Below are positions 18,969 through 29,969 of a stretch of 64,000 bases of DNA, piece by piece (the first letter of the stretch is position 1; every line of letters starts with the position of its first letter). The DNA comes from Pseudomonas trivialis. Its GTDB lineage: Bacteria > Pseudomonadota > Gammaproteobacteria > Pseudomonadales > Pseudomonadaceae. The stretch lies in contig NZ_JYLK01000001.1 in NCBI RefSeq assembly GCF_001439805.1, forward strand, positions 124,001 to 188,000, read 5' to 3'. The notes under the pieces were generated by a model. It saw only the letters and a list, made by a program, of their open reading frames with translations, did no database searches and was not told where the DNA came from. A program made the translations under genes and the position numbers.

Positions 18969-20138
18969 ATGAGTGAGACACGACTCGCAGCTATAATGGG
19001 CGGCAGCCATCCACTGGCGGCTTTGTCCAATCCACGAGAAGCGATCCGGCAGTTCACACCCAACTGGTTCGCCGCCACGATGGGCACCGGGATTCTGGCG
19101 CTGGCTCTGGGCCAACTGCCCTTTGTTGCGCAGTGGCCCAAAGCGTTAGGGGAAGCCTTGTGGTTTTTTAATATCGTGCTGTTTTGCCTGTTTACGCTGA
19201 TGTACGCGAGCCGTTGGGTATTGTTCTTCGACGAGGCCAAACAGATCTTCGGCCACTCCACTGTATCGATGTTTTTTGGAACTATCCCCATGGGATTGGC
19301 GACCATCATCAACGGTTTTCTCCTTTATGGTTTGCCACGCTGGGGGGGTGGGGTAGTCGCTTTAGCGGAAGTGTTGTGGTGGATCGATGTCACCATGGCA
19401 TTGGCCTGCGGGGTGCTGATCCCGTATATGATGTTTACTCGCCAGCAGCACAGCATTGATCAGATGACAGCAGTATGGCTGCTGCCAGTAGTTGCGGCTG
19501 AGGTGGCTGCCGCCAGTGGCGGTCTATTGGCTCCGCACCTCGCTGATGCGAGCGCACAGTTCACCATGCTCATCACCAGCTACGTGCTGTGGGCCTACTC
19601 GGTGCCCGTCGCCTTGAGCATACTGGTGATCCTGTTACTGCGCATGGCGCTGCACAAACTACCTCATGAAAGCATGGCAGCATCGAGCTGGCTGTCTTTA
19701 GGGCCGATCGGTACCGGGGCTTTGGGGATGTTGCTGCTGGGCAACGATGCTCCAGCAATCTTTGCTGCTCATGGAATGGCAAGCATCGGCGGCGTAGCCG
19801 AGGGCATTGGCTTGATCGGTGGTGTGCTGTTCTGGGGGCTGGGATTGTGGTGGATGGTATTGGCGCTGCTAATTACCGGGCGCTACTTCAGGGAGGGCAT
19901 TCCCTTCAACCTCGGCTGGTGGGGCTTCACCTTTCCGCTGGGAGTGTACGCTGTAACAACCCTCAAATTGGGCTCTATGCTGCACCTCACGTTCTTTAGC
20001 TTCTTTGGCGTGGTGCTGGTGTTGATGCTGACTGTCATGTGGATGATCGTCGCGGCTAAAACCCTGGCTGGTGCCTATCGCGGCAACTTGTTCGTCTCGC
20101 CGTGTATCCACTCGCTGAGCAAGGCGAGCAAAACCTGA
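18969..20138 (+). CDS. TDT-family (TehA/Mae1/SLAC1-type) membrane transporter
   Basis: 389 residues with about ten hydrophobic segments. The family signature near the start (TPNWFAATMGTGILALAL) and the repeated small-residue helices fit the tellurite-resistance/dicarboxylate transporter fold, whose members move C4-dicarboxylates, sulfite or anions. GGGAG precedes the ATG. It is the only plus-strand gene between 13.8 and 33 kb and pairs with the divergent LysR gene. A passive anion conduit would fit the anion-stress theme of the adjoining fluoride block, but the substrate cannot be read from sequence. Confidence 0.85.
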   Translation: MSETRLAAIMGGSHPLAALSNPREAIRQFTPNWFAATMGTGILALALGQLPFVAQWPKALGEALWFFNIVLFCLFTLMYASRWVLFFDEAKQIFGHSTVSMFFGTIPMGLATIINGFLLYGLPRWGGGVVALAEVLWWIDVTMALACGVLIPYMMFTRQQHSIDQMTAVWLLPVVAAEVAAASGGLLAPHLADASAQFTMLITSYVLWAYSVPVALSILVILLLRMALHKLPHESMAASSWLSLGPIGTGALGMLLLGNDAPAIFAAHGMASIGGVAEGIGLIGGVLFWGLGLWWMVLALLITGRYFREGIPFNLGWWGFTFPLGVYAVTTLKLGSMLHLTFFSFFGVVLVLMLTVMWMIVAAKTLAGAYRGNLFVSPCIHSLSKASKT

Positions 20139-20146
20139 GCCTTTGG

Positions 20147-20749
20147 CTACTTGATCGACTGTTTGGCGTGACGCAGTGTGGACAAAATGCGCTGCCTAAC
20201 ATTCGGGTGAGTGCAAACAGAAAGGGGACTTGGGTGTGGCATTTCCAGCAATGAAAAATTAGGGAAGGCGAGCCGAACACGCGGTATGGCTTTCTGGGCA
20301 ACACGTCCGGCAAACACGATAGTGACGAGATCAGGGAAAAGCGTCAGTAGCGTGATCAGCATCTCGATACCTTCCTCAATTTGCGCTCTGCGGAGCGGAC
20401 CCTTGGGCTTATCGAGATCTGGTAACCAAGGGTACAAATTCCAAAGGACGGTTTTGTGACGTGCCAGTCCAACCTGCTCAATGAAACCTTTCAGGTTGCG
20501 TTGTGCAGGCCCCGGATTGTCTCTTGAGACATACCGTGGAAGACTGACCGTTCGAGCGGGCGATTCCAACAAGATCAATACCCTTGCGAAGACGCCGCCA
20601 TCCAGTGGATCGAAATACGGTAATGTTCTTTCGCCCGTGGACTGGGCCATTACCCAGCGCGTCAATTCAGCAGTTTTCGGCAGCAGCAAAAAGTCTTCTC
20701 TTACCTTCAGAGAAATTTCCTGCTCTGCGCTCTTCTGATTGAGTAACAC
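20147..20749 (-). CDS. Uracil-DNA glycosylase-superfamily protein
   Basis: 200 residues from GTG 20749, sharing one base with the ppa stop codon. The UDG fold is suggested by LLESPARTVSLPRYVSRDNPG (in the place of motif 1), VLWNLYPW, the VFAGRVAQKA strand, and the terminal MPHPSPLSV (motif 2, H-P-S-P-L). The active-site region is divergent from canonical UDGs. It is the last gene of the fluoride block; why a UDG relative belongs there is not clear. It may repair damage, or act on a different base lesion. Confidence 0.75.
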   Translation of the reverse strand: MLLNQKSAEQEISLKVREDFLLLPKTAELTRWVMAQSTGERTLPYFDPLDGGVFARVLILLESPARTVSLPRYVSRDNPGPAQRNLKGFIEQVGLARHKTVLWNLYPWLPDLDKPKGPLRRAQIEEGIEMLITLLTLFPDLVTIVFAGRVAQKAIPRVRLAFPNFSLLEMPHPSPLSVCTHPNVRQRILSTLRHAKQSIK

Positions 20750-21294
20750 TACTTGGAAGCCTCCTTCTTCAGGTTATAGGCCGCTACCGATTTACGAATA
20801 TCTTCCCGCGCTTCGTCTGCGCTCCCCCAGCGGCCCATTTTCACCCACTTACCCGGCTCTAACGCTTTGTAGTTTTCGAAGAAGTGCTGAATCTGTGCGA
20901 GGAGTAATGCTGGGAGGTCAGAGCATTCCTTTACATTGCTGTACATAGAGCTGAGTTTTTCATGAGGCACTGCGATTACCTTGGCATCCGCACCAGCTTC
21001 GTCCGTCATGTACATCACACCTACTGGGCGACTGCGGATGACAACGCCAGGTGATACCGGGTAAGGGCAAATCACGATGACGTCCAAAGGATCGCCGTCA
21101 TCGCTCAAGGTATTTGGAATGAACCCGTAGTTAGCCGGGTAGAACATCGGCGTGCTGAGGAAGCGATCAACGAAGATCTGTCCACTTGGCTTGTCCACCT
21201 CGTACTTGATCGGCGAGTGGTTTGCAGGAATCTCGATAACGGTGAAGAAGTCATCGGGGATCGCGTTACCAGCTGGAATATCCGTGTAGCTCAT
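20749..21294 (-). CDS. ppa: Inorganic pyrophosphatase (extra copy in fluoride block)
   Basis: 181 residues from ATG 21294, which is 8 nt from GGAG; an ATG at 21300 lies too close to it. Family I soluble PPase: [39 protein letters not shown] with the Asp metal ligands, and [14 protein letters not shown] near the end. It hydrolyses PPi to phosphate. Soluble PPases are classic fluoride-inhibited enzymes, so a second copy with eno in a fluoride-exporter operon probably restores activity under fluoride stress, by dosage or reduced sensitivity. Confidence 0.94.
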   Translation of the reverse strand: MSYTDIPAGNAIPDDFFTVIEIPANHSPIKYEVDKPSGQIFVDRFLSTPMFYPANYGFIPNTLSDDGDPLDVIVICPYPVSPGVVIRSRPVGVMYMTDEAGADAKVIAVPHEKLSSMYSNVKECSDLPALLLAQIQHFFENYKALEPGKWVKMGRWGSADEAREDIRKSVAAYNLKKEASK

Positions 21295-21409
21295 GCTCAT
21301 ATCTCCAAGCGTCTAGGAAAGGCCAGTGCCACTGACATTTTTGCCAACAGCTATACGTGGTTCGTTTTTTTACGGTAACCAGTCCAACAGGTTTACCGGC
21401 GATAGGCCG

Positions 21410-22723
<1,314 letters not shown>

Positions 22724-22766
22724 TCATTAACGATGTGAAACCGTTGAGAGGCCTCTATGTCGGACG

Positions 22767-23108
22767 TCAGCCCTCCATGAGTATCCTGAACAGCTGCACT
22801 GCCGACACCGCAATTGCGGGAACCAAGAAGCCTCCAATAATTAGTTCAGGAATCTCTCCCACCAAGGGCATGAACTGCCCTCTTTTTGCCATCTGGAAAA
22901 GCTCCATCATTTGGTTTGAAGCAACCATTACAGAGCAGCAATACGCCGTCTGGGCTTGTAGCCTGACGCGCCTTTGATTTAGCAGATGAAAGGTCAGCAA
23001 GGACACTCCAACGCTTACGATGAAAAGCGCGGCGAACTCATAGACGGATCCTGTGAAAAACCTGCCCATCACAAGCCCGAATACTATGCTCAGCGTCACT
23101 GCGCTCAT
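22767..23108 (-). CDS. Small membrane protein of the fluoride operon
   Basis: 113 residues from ATG 23108 (GGGAG 5 nt before it). Hydrophobic segments at about residues 4-19, 24-42 and 85-105, with a basic stretch LNQRRVRLQAQ between. I do not recognise the family. It stands 74 bp before eno on the same strand, between the DUF190 and enolase genes, so it probably belongs to the fluoride response. Confidence 0.65.
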   Translation of the reverse strand: MSAVTLSIVFGLVMGRFFTGSVYEFAALFIVSVGVSLLTFHLLNQRRVRLQAQTAYCCSVMVASNQMMELFQMAKRGQFMPLVGEIPELIIGGFLVPAIAVSAVQLFRILMEG

Positions 23109-23202
23109 GTGGTCTCCCAATTCTCTAAAATGATTTTGATGAGCCGACGTCGGTGAGCTCCATTTCGCGATCTCATCTTTGGATTGCCAACCGCCATCGC
23201 GC

Positions 23203-23469
23203 TCAACGTTGCTGTGCTCTCAGCTTGTAGCCCGGTACGCAGGTCTGGGCTACGTCGGCCTTGCAGGACTTCTCACTGGGCATACGCAGCGTGACCAATG
23301 CGCCTTCGAGCGAGGTGACGATGTACCACCCCTCGCTCGAGACCTGTTGACTGCCTGCGATGCCGGCCAGAAAAAGTGACCAGAAAACCAGTCCTACGAG
23401 AAGCGGCTTGTTGTCACGAGCCCAGTTAGCAGGGGCTGGCTGTGGACGTAGGTTATAAACTCGGTACAT
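23203..23469 (-). CDS. Small single-pass membrane protein
   Basis: 88 residues, with AAGGATAAG before the ATG. One transmembrane segment, LLVGLVFWSLFLAGIAGS (about residues 23-40), and a C-terminal domain with two Cys (KSCKADVAQTCVPGYKL) that would face the periplasm and could pair. No family recognised. It lies 43 bp after the DUF190 gene in the same direction. Confidence 0.6.
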   Translation of the reverse strand: MYRVYNLRPQPAPANWARDNKPLLVGLVFWSLFLAGIAGSQQVSSEGWYIVTSLEGALVTLRMPSEKSCKADVAQTCVPGYKLRAQQR

Positions 23470-23511
23470 GGCGCTTATCCTTTTTATTGGTTGTCCAACA
23501 AGGTGCGTTTT

Positions 23512-23835
23512 TTAGTTTTTCGCCTGGCCCACTCGACCGTATTCGATGGGCAGTTTGATATAGCTCAGTGAAAACGACTCCTTGGCCAATGCCTCCAGCA
23601 ACCTGTCGCACCCAATTTCATCAGTGGATATAGTCACCGTGACGGGATGGTCGGCACCGCCGAGGAAATGCGCCGTATGCAAATGCCCCAAATGATCTAG
23701 CCCCTCTGTACCGCTCACCAACGTCGCACCCAACGCGCCCTCTCGCTTGGCGAATTCGACCAACCACTCTCCCAGTGGAAGGTGCTGGTAGTTGGTACTC
23801 TGTTCAGTGAAAAACGTCAGTTGAAAGCCTTTCAT
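23512..23835 (-). CDS. DUF190 protein (fluoride-operon type)
   Basis: 107 residues from ATG 23835, after AGAGGATTTTCT. MKGFQLTFFTEQ, LGEWLVEFAKREGALGATL, HLHTAHF and the terminal YIKLPIEYGRVG are the DUF190 signature. DUF190 proteins have a PII-like fold and are commonly encoded next to crcB or CLC-type fluoride exporters. A second, similar protein is encoded beside crcB at 31179-31538. A regulatory or sensor role is plausible but unproven. Confidence 0.85.
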   Translation of the reverse strand: MKGFQLTFFTEQSTNYQHLPLGEWLVEFAKREGALGATLVSGTEGLDHLGHLHTAHFLGGADHPVTVTISTDEIGCDRLLEALAKESFSLSYIKLPIEYGRVGQAKN

Positions 23836-23918
23836 AGAAAATCCTCTTAGGTTGCAAGAGCGACCGATGCTTCGGTCGACCATGCATCTTCATTTACGAG
23901 CTGTTTCTTCAAGCTGAA

Positions 23919-24284
23919 TTACGACGCGTCACTAAGTGGTAACTCGCATAACAGGAGGACTGCTCGCACCTTGCGTAATTCGTCAGCGTGATCGCGCAGG
24001 AAGGCGCGCAGCTTGTCCTCTGTATCCAGCAGTTCCAGGCACTGGGGGTGACGCATATCACCCAGCTCCGGGTGATGATGCGAGATGCGATGCCCCGGCA
24101 AATAACCTGCCGAAATCGTCTTGAGCATGACCTGCTCGATTTTTGCTTTCTGAGCAACTTTAAGGAGGTGCTGGGCTAGCGCAGGTGCGCTCAGGTGGTG
24201 CCAGAAGCTGGTAACCCGAGCGCGACTAGCGCCAGGGAAATAGAGTTGCAAAGCTGTCAGGCGATCTTGACGATCCTCGGTCAT
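23919..24284 (-). CDS. Divergent DUF190-like protein
   Basis: 121 residues, start overlapping the clc stop by ATGA, so translationally coupled to the CLC gene. The order beta-helix-beta with LTALQLYFPG, APALAQHLLKVAQKAKIEQVMLKT, SAGYLPG and CLELLDTEDKLRAFLRDHADEL fits the DUF190/PII-like layout, but identity to the two clear DUF190 proteins is low. HISHHHPE-like His cluster (GHRISHHHPELGDMRH) might bind metal. Function unknown. Confidence 0.6.
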   Translation of the reverse strand: MTEDRQDRLTALQLYFPGASRARVTSFWHHLSAPALAQHLLKVAQKAKIEQVMLKTISAGYLPGHRISHHHPELGDMRHPQCLELLDTEDKLRAFLRDHADELRKVRAVLLLCELPLSDAS

Positions 24285-25443
24285 TTCTCTTCCCCCTCCA
24301 GAGCCACTTTCCGCTCGTTTTCAGATTTAGTTTGTGCGTGGAACTGCTTGATATCGGAGAGCCGGATTTCCTCCGGCAGCGGACGGTGATGCTTGCTGTG
24401 ACCAACGCGCTGTGCGTGATAGATCCCGGTGTGCCCGGATACGAGGTAACTGGCGATACAAGCAATGGCCGCGAGGGGGGCGATTTCAGGCCCGAACAGT
24501 TCCATTGCCATGACAATGGTTGCCAGCGGCGTATTAGCTGCACCAGCGAAGACGGCGACAAAACCGATACCAGCCAGCATGCCGAAGGGAAGATGTAACA
24601 GGGGCGCTAGCGCGTTCCCCAAGGTGGCGCCAATGTAAAACAGCGGTGTAACTTCGCCGCCTTTGAAACCAGTGCCCAGTGATACGACGGTGAACACCAT
24701 CTTTCCAAACCAATCCCAAGGAGCCATTGGCATTTGAAAGGATTGGACGATGCTTGGAATGCCTAAACCGATGTACTTATCGACCTCGATGTAATGATTG
24801 CCAGTGAGTGTCCACACAGCGATTGCGATCAGCAGGCCGCCGACGAAGGGCCTTAATGGTGAATAGGTGATAAGCCGCTTAACGAAGGCCCCGAGCTTGT
24901 GGGTCGCTGTAGCGAATAGCAGACCGGTGAGGCCAAAGACAATCCCTGCTGCCACCACAGCCATGACGCTCCAAAGCTGCACGGGAACTACTTCGCCGAT
25001 GACGTAATGCGTGTGAACCACTCCCCAGGCTTGCCCCACTTGGTCAGCAACTATGGCCGCAACCACACAAGGGAAGAGCGCGTCGTAACGCATGCGTCCA
25101 ATAGCCAAAACCTCAAGCCCGAACAAAGCACCGGCAAGAGGGGTGCCGAAAACGGAGGCAAAGCCTGCACTGATACCGGCCATGAGAATCACCCGACGAT
25201 CTTCTCGGCGTAGCCTGAAGACATGCGTCAGTTGATCGGCAAGAGCGCCGCCCATCTGCACTGCCGTACCCTCACGTCCAACAGATGCACCGAAGAGGTG
25301 GGAAACCACGGTTCCGATCAGCACCATCGGCACCATGCGCAAAGGAATAATTTTTTTAGGATCGTGGATCTCATCAATGATCAGGTTGTTTCCGGCATCA
25401 ACCGGTTTACCCATCAGATGGTAGGCGAGCCCCACGACGAAGC
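24281..25443 (-). pseudogene. Fluoride/proton antiporter CLC-F, 3' part (gene split by IS66)
   Basis: About 383 residues: helices C to R of a CLC protein, missing the N-terminal 65 residues, which are at 30726-30917. The anion-site motif SVGREGTAVQMGG (Thr after EG) is that of the fluoride-specific CLC branch, and GTGFKGGEVTPLFYIGATLGN, the second signature, is intact. The break lies inside FVVG, where the IS66 end begins at 25444. The frame stays open through the IS end to a TTG at 25468, so a truncated protein might be made, but it lacks the first helix. Expression from the riboswitch promoter is also cut off by 5.3 kb. Confidence 0.9.
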
Positions 25444-25465
25444 GTAAGCGGTTGGTAAACCCACC
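25436..25465. repeat. IS66 end and target duplication, tnpC/valS side
   Basis: Target duplication GACGAAGC (25436-25443) followed by the 22-bp terminal inverted repeat starting GTAAGCGGTTGG (25444-25465). Confidence 0.9.
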
Positions 25466-25674
25466 CAAGGCGAAAACTCTGACGGCAACAATCTAGGCAG
25501 GCAGGAGTTCTTACTACTGAGATGCCTGACGGAATGTGATCTGGTTGCAGGTCAAACCACTACGCCATATTTTCTATCTGGCATATGAACCAAGTGTTTG
25601 ATGGACGACTATAGGCGTGCTCGCGAAGCGATCTCCTTGATCGCCCCGCGAATTGACTTGCCCTTAAGTCTACG

Positions 25675-28251
25675 TCACTTCAGCCATACACCGACCTGCG
25701 GCTCAGTTCCCTCTATAAACACCAAAGCCTCAACCTGACCTGCTTCGATCAAGTCTTGGCGAACGCCTTTTATCATTTCAAGCTGCGCAGCCCTGTCAAC
25801 CAGTTCAACACGTGCTACCGAAGCCTTCATGGATTGGCGGGCGTCAGATTTTGCTTTGCGAATCGCAGATAGCACGGCACTAACACTCATCAATAAGCTT
25901 TCAATAGACGCGTCAGGAGAAGCATCCCCTTGCGGCCAAGACGCATTGTGCACTGAGCCGCAATTCCAAGATTGCCAGACTTCCTCACACACAAATGGCA
26001 GAAATGGCGCAAACAGTCGCTGCTGCACGCTCAGTGCATGTGCAAAAGCATTACGGGCCGAATGGCCTTCTGGTCGGTAGGCGCGACGCTTGACCAATTC
26101 GACGTAGTCATCGCAAAACCACCAGAAGAACCCTTCGATACGCGACAGCGCCACGCTATAGTCGTACGCCTCCAGCGCGAACGTAGCGTCCTGGACTACG
26201 CCGTCCAAGCGTTTAAGCATGGCCTGATCCAGCGGTTGGTCGATATCCCCGTTGTCATCCTTCGCAAAGCCTTGAACCAACCTTGATAGATTGAACAGCT
26301 TGACGGCCAAACGGCGGCCGATCTTCATCTGCTGTTCTTCAAAGGCTGTATCACTGCCGAGCCGCGCTGAGGCTGCCCAGTAGCGCACACCGTCGCTTCC
26401 ATACTGGTCGAGCAAGGCTTGAGGGGTTACCACGTTACCCTTGGATTTAGACATTTTCTTACGGTCGGGATCAAGAATCCACCCAGAGAGCGCGACATTA
26501 CGCCATGGCACGCAACCGTGTTCAAAATGGCTGCGTACCAGTGTCGAGAATAGCCAAGTGCGGATTATGTCGTGACCTTGGGGCCTGAGATCCATGGGGT
26601 ATATTTTGGCGAACAACGCGTCGTCCTCGCCCCAGCCTCCGACGATCTGAGGCGTCAGGGAACTGGTGGCCCAGGTATCCATGATGTCCTGTTCGCCAAC
26701 AAAACCAATGGGTTGACCACGTTGCTCGGGTCGATACCCAGGCGGAGTATCCAGACTTGGATCAACGGGCAGGCTTTTCTCGCAGGCAATAATCGGCGCG
26801 CTGTAGTCCGCTTCGCCTTGTGCATCCAGCCTATACCAAAACGGAATCGGTACGCCGAACGTGCGCTGACGACTGATGAGCCAATCACCGTTCAAACCGC
26901 CTACCCAATGCTCGTAACGCCTGAGCATGTGCTGCGGATGCCAGTCCAGCGTCTGGCCAGAGGCAAGCAACAAGTCCCGCATGCTTGCGTCGCGTCCGCC
27001 ATTACGCAAGTACCATTGCCGAGTGGCGAGAATTTCCAAAGGCCGATCGCCTTTCTCGAAAAACTTTACCGCGTGTTGAATCGGTCGGGGTTCATCTTGC
27101 ATGGCGCCGCAGTCGCGCAACATCGACACAAGCTGTGTGCGAACCTGGGACAAATTACGGCCAGCCAAGCCTGCATAGGCCTGTTGGCTGCGGGGTGTCG
27201 TCAACCAGGAGGGCGTCTCAAGCAACAGGCGCCCATCTTTTCCCAGTACTGACCGCGTTGGCAACTGCAACTCCCGCCACCAAATCACATCGGTAAGATC
27301 GCCAAAGGTGCAGACCATCACCAAGCCGGTGCCCTTGTCAGGATCACCCAAAGGGTGTGCCAGCAGCGGTACGTCCAAGTCAAAAATCGGCGAGCGCACG
27401 GATTGTCCGAACCGAGCCTGATAACGAACGTCGTCCGGGTGAGCCACCAGCGCCACGCATGCCATCAGTAGCTCAGGCCGAGTGGTAGCAACCCTCAATG
27501 CGGCGCCATCAGCCGTCTCAAAGCTGAGTTCGTGATACGCACCAGCGACCTCGCGCTCTTCAAGCTCTGCTTGAGCCACCGCTGTCTGGAACGTTACATC
27601 CCACAGGCATGGGGCTTCCTGGCTATAAAGTTCGCCACGCTGATAGTTACGAAGCAAAGCGCGCTGACTCGCTCGTTGGGAGCGCTCATCAATGGTGGCA
27701 TATGAAAGGCTCCAATCAACGGACAAGCCCAGTTGCACGAAGAGTGCACGGAACGCTTGCTCATCAATGGCCGTCAGTTCGTGGCACAACTCGATGAAGT
27801 TGCGCCTACTGATGACAGTAAAGTCACCTCGCTTTAATGGAATGGGCTCAGGTGGCCTGAAATCAGGCTGATAAGCTGCCCGCGAGTCGCAACGTACGCC
27901 ATAGAAATTCTCGACCCTGCGTTCGGTAGGCAAGCCGTTGTCGTCCCACCCCATAGGGTAGAACACAGCCTTACCTCGCATGCGCTGGAATCGAGCGATG
28001 ATATCTGTGTGGGTATAGCTGAAGACATGACCGACATGCAACGAGCCTGAGGCCGTCGGCGGGGGTGTATCGATGGAGAACACGGCGTCGCGTTGGGCTG
28101 TGTGGTCAAAGGCGTACGTGCCTTCGAGCTGCCAACGTTGAGACCAGCGTGTTTCAAGGTTTTCGAGCGAGGGGGTGACAGTTTGATCGTTTAGAACTTC
28201 ATCACGTTTAACGGTGACATAGCATCCTCCTGTTAATATCAAAGGGCACAA
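25675..28251 (-). CDS. valS: Valyl-tRNA synthetase, IS66 passenger
   Basis: About 845-858 residues, class I synthetase charging tRNA-Val. Motifs: PPPTASGSLHVGH (HIGH box), WDDNGLPTERRVENFYGVRC, the editing-domain threonine-rich region VATTRPELLMACV, DTWATSS, and DRKKMSKSKGNVV (KMSKS box). It lacks the long C-terminal coiled coil of typical Pseudomonas ValS; the WDDNGLPTERRV..YYGVRCD style resembles actinobacterial enzymes, so it is foreign. Start is uncertain: the good ribosome site AGGAGG (28226-28231) leads to ATG 28220, which is in another frame and stops after nine codons. The valS frame opens only at TTG 28251. Either a frameshift or coupled re-initiation is needed. Confidence 0.88.
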   Translation of the reverse strand: MCPLILTGGCYVTVKRDEVLNDQTVTPSLENLETRWSQRWQLEGTYAFDHTAQRDAVFSIDTPPPTASGSLHVGHVFSYTHTDIIARFQRMRGKAVFYPMGWDDNGLPTERRVENFYGVRCDSRAAYQPDFRPPEPIPLKRGDFTVISRRNFIELCHELTAIDEQAFRALFVQLGLSVDWSLSYATIDERSQRASQRALLRNYQRGELYSQEAPCLWDVTFQTAVAQAELEEREVAGAYHELSFETADGAALRVATTRPELLMACVALVAHPDDVRYQARFGQSVRSPIFDLDVPLLAHPLGDPDKGTGLVMVCTFGDLTDVIWWRELQLPTRSVLGKDGRLLLETPSWLTTPRSQQAYAGLAGRNLSQVRTQLVSMLRDCGAMQDEPRPIQHAVKFFEKGDRPLEILATRQWYLRNGGRDASMRDLLLASGQTLDWHPQHMLRRYEHWVGGLNGDWLISRQRTFGVPIPFWYRLDAQGEADYSAPIIACEKSLPVDPSLDTPPGYRPEQRGQPIGFVGEQDIMDTWATSSLTPQIVGGWGEDDALFAKIYPMDLRPQGHDIIRTWLFSTLVRSHFEHGCVPWRNVALSGWILDPDRKKMSKSKGNVVTPQALLDQYGSDGVRYWAASARLGSDTAFEEQQMKIGRRLAVKLFNLSRLVQGFAKDDNGDIDQPLDQAMLKRLDGVVQDATFALEAYDYSVALSRIEGFFWWFCDDYVELVKRRAYRPEGHSARNAFAHALSVQQRLFAPFLPFVCEEVWQSWNCGSVHNASWPQGDASPDASIESLLMSVSAVLSAIRKAKSDARQSMKASVARVELVDRAAQLEMIKGVRQDLIEAGQVEALVFIEGTEPQVGVWLK

Positions 28252-28374
28252 CAGTGAGTGTGCGCCGGGGTGAAATTTATATTGAATCGCCTTTGAAAAG
28301 TAAACCCCCTAATCAACATTTACCCATCGTAGTTCAATGCAACTGACGGCTCGTCCAAGAGGATGCATTCAGAT

Positions 28375-29907
28375 TTACATCACCTGCGGAGCCCATTTAT
28401 GCGGCAGCAGCTCGGCGATGTCACTTGCACGCTGTGTTGGCAGTCGCGCCAGAACGTCTTTCAAGTAAGCATATGGGTCATGCCCGTTGAGCTTCGCCGA
28501 CTGGATCAGGCTCATCAGCACCGACGCGCGTTTGCCGCTGCGCAACGATCCTGCGAAGAGCCAATTCTTGCGTCCAAGAGCCCATGGCCGGATCTGTTGC
28601 TCGATGTGGTTGTTATCAATAGGCACCGCGCCGTCATCCAGATAACGTGACAATGCTGGCCAGCGTTTCAGGCTGTAATCCAGAGCCTTGGCGATGGTCA
28701 CGCCATCATGCACAAGCTCGCGCTGGGCGATCATCCAGGCGTGCAGCCTATCCATCACGGGGACGGCTTTTTCTTGCCGTATTCGTCGCCGTAAATCTGG
28801 CTTCAGGTCGCGGATCTCACTTTCGATTTCGTATAGCAACTGGATAGAGTGCAGTGCCTGCTCGGCGAGCGCGCTCTTGTTCGTGGCATGCAGGTCGAAG
28901 AACTTGCGCCGGGCATGGGCCATGCAACCGATTTCGGTGACGCCCAATGCGAAACTGGCCTTGTAGCCACCAAAATCGTCGCACACCAGTTTGCCTTTCC
29001 AGTCTTGTAGGAAGTTGCGCGCATGCTCGCCCGAGCGGCTTGGGCTGAAGTCGTACACCACTGCGCTGATATCGGCTGATGCGGTGGTCGCGTAGGCCCA
29101 GACGTAGCCACGATGGGTTTTCTTCGCGCCCGGCATGAGCACCTGTACCGGTGTTTCATCGGCGTGCACCACGCCGTGGGTGAGCACCACTTCGCGCAGG
29201 GCATCAACCAGCGGTTGCAACTGCACACCGCAGGCGCCGACCCACTGGGCCAAGGTCGATCGCGGGATGGCAAAGCCAGCCCGACCAAAGATTTTTTCCT
29301 GGCGATACAGCGGCAAATGATCACCGTATTTGGCAACCATCACTTGAGCCAGCAGCCCGGCAGTGGGGATGCCTTTGTCGATGATCTGCGTGGGGACGGG
29401 TGCCTGGATCAGCGTTTCGCAGTCATCACAGACCCATTTTCCACGGACATGGCGCTCGACGGTAAATACGCCGGGCGTATAGTCCAGCTTCTCGCTGACG
29501 TCCTCCCCAATACGCTTGAGCGCGCAGCCGCATGAGCAGTGAGTGTTGTCTGGTTCGTGATGGATCAACGTGCGCGGAAACTCTGCCGGCAATGCCGCGC
29601 GTTTAGGCTTTTGCTTATTCTCAGGCTGCGTTGGAGCCGCTTGCAAGGCTTGAAGCTCAGCTTCAATCGCGGCGATATCGGTATCGATCAGGTCATCAAG
29701 CAGGCTGGCCTGCTCTGGATTCATCTGCTCGCTACGCTTGGAAAACTTGAAACGCTTGAGCTGCGCGATCTCATGGGTCAGCTTCTCGATAACCGTTTGG
29801 TCGCGGTTGATCTTCTTGCCCATGGTCTCGACTTGCGACAGCAACTGCGCCGCGAAGGCGCGCAGTTGGTCGGAGGACATTTGATCGAGATCGGGAGAAA
29901 AAGTCAT
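28375..29907 (-). CDS. tnpC: IS66-family transposase TnpC
   Basis: 510 residues, the large DDE transposase of IS66 elements. It has the N-terminal coiled coil (LRAFAAQLLSQVETMGKKIN, then leucine heptads), the zinc-finger segment (CSCGCALKRIG..CDDCETL), and the catalytic domain (VVHADETPVQVL, KLVCDDFGGYKA with the second Asp, and the IDNNHIEQQIRPWALGRKN block with Glu). The C-terminal SANL-like domain is intact. All hallmarks are uninterrupted, so it may be active. Confidence 0.93.
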   Translation of the reverse strand: MTFSPDLDQMSSDQLRAFAAQLLSQVETMGKKINRDQTVIEKLTHEIAQLKRFKFSKRSEQMNPEQASLLDDLIDTDIAAIEAELQALQAAPTQPENKQKPKRAALPAEFPRTLIHHEPDNTHCSCGCALKRIGEDVSEKLDYTPGVFTVERHVRGKWVCDDCETLIQAPVPTQIIDKGIPTAGLLAQVMVAKYGDHLPLYRQEKIFGRAGFAIPRSTLAQWVGACGVQLQPLVDALREVVLTHGVVHADETPVQVLMPGAKKTHRGYVWAYATTASADISAVVYDFSPSRSGEHARNFLQDWKGKLVCDDFGGYKASFALGVTEIGCMAHARRKFFDLHATNKSALAEQALHSIQLLYEIESEIRDLKPDLRRRIRQEKAVPVMDRLHAWMIAQRELVHDGVTIAKALDYSLKRWPALSRYLDDGAVPIDNNHIEQQIRPWALGRKNWLFAGSLRSGKRASVLMSLIQSAKLNGHDPYAYLKDVLARLPTQRASDIAELLPHKWAPQVM

Positions 29908-29969
29908 GCCTTGGATTTTACCAAAGCAGGTCGCTTGCAGCAGTAGGCCAAGGCGCCAATTTCAGCTTT

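Noticed and set aside
24281..25468. Intact CLC gene starting at TTG 25468
   Set aside because: The first codons lie in the IS66 end; the true N-terminal helix is at 30726-30917 and the 8-bp duplication proves an insertion.
28302..28325. GTAAACCCCCTAATC as an internal IS66 end between valS and tnpC
   Set aside because: It shares only a short GTAAACCC core with part of the left end, does not begin like the other ends and has no matching duplication.
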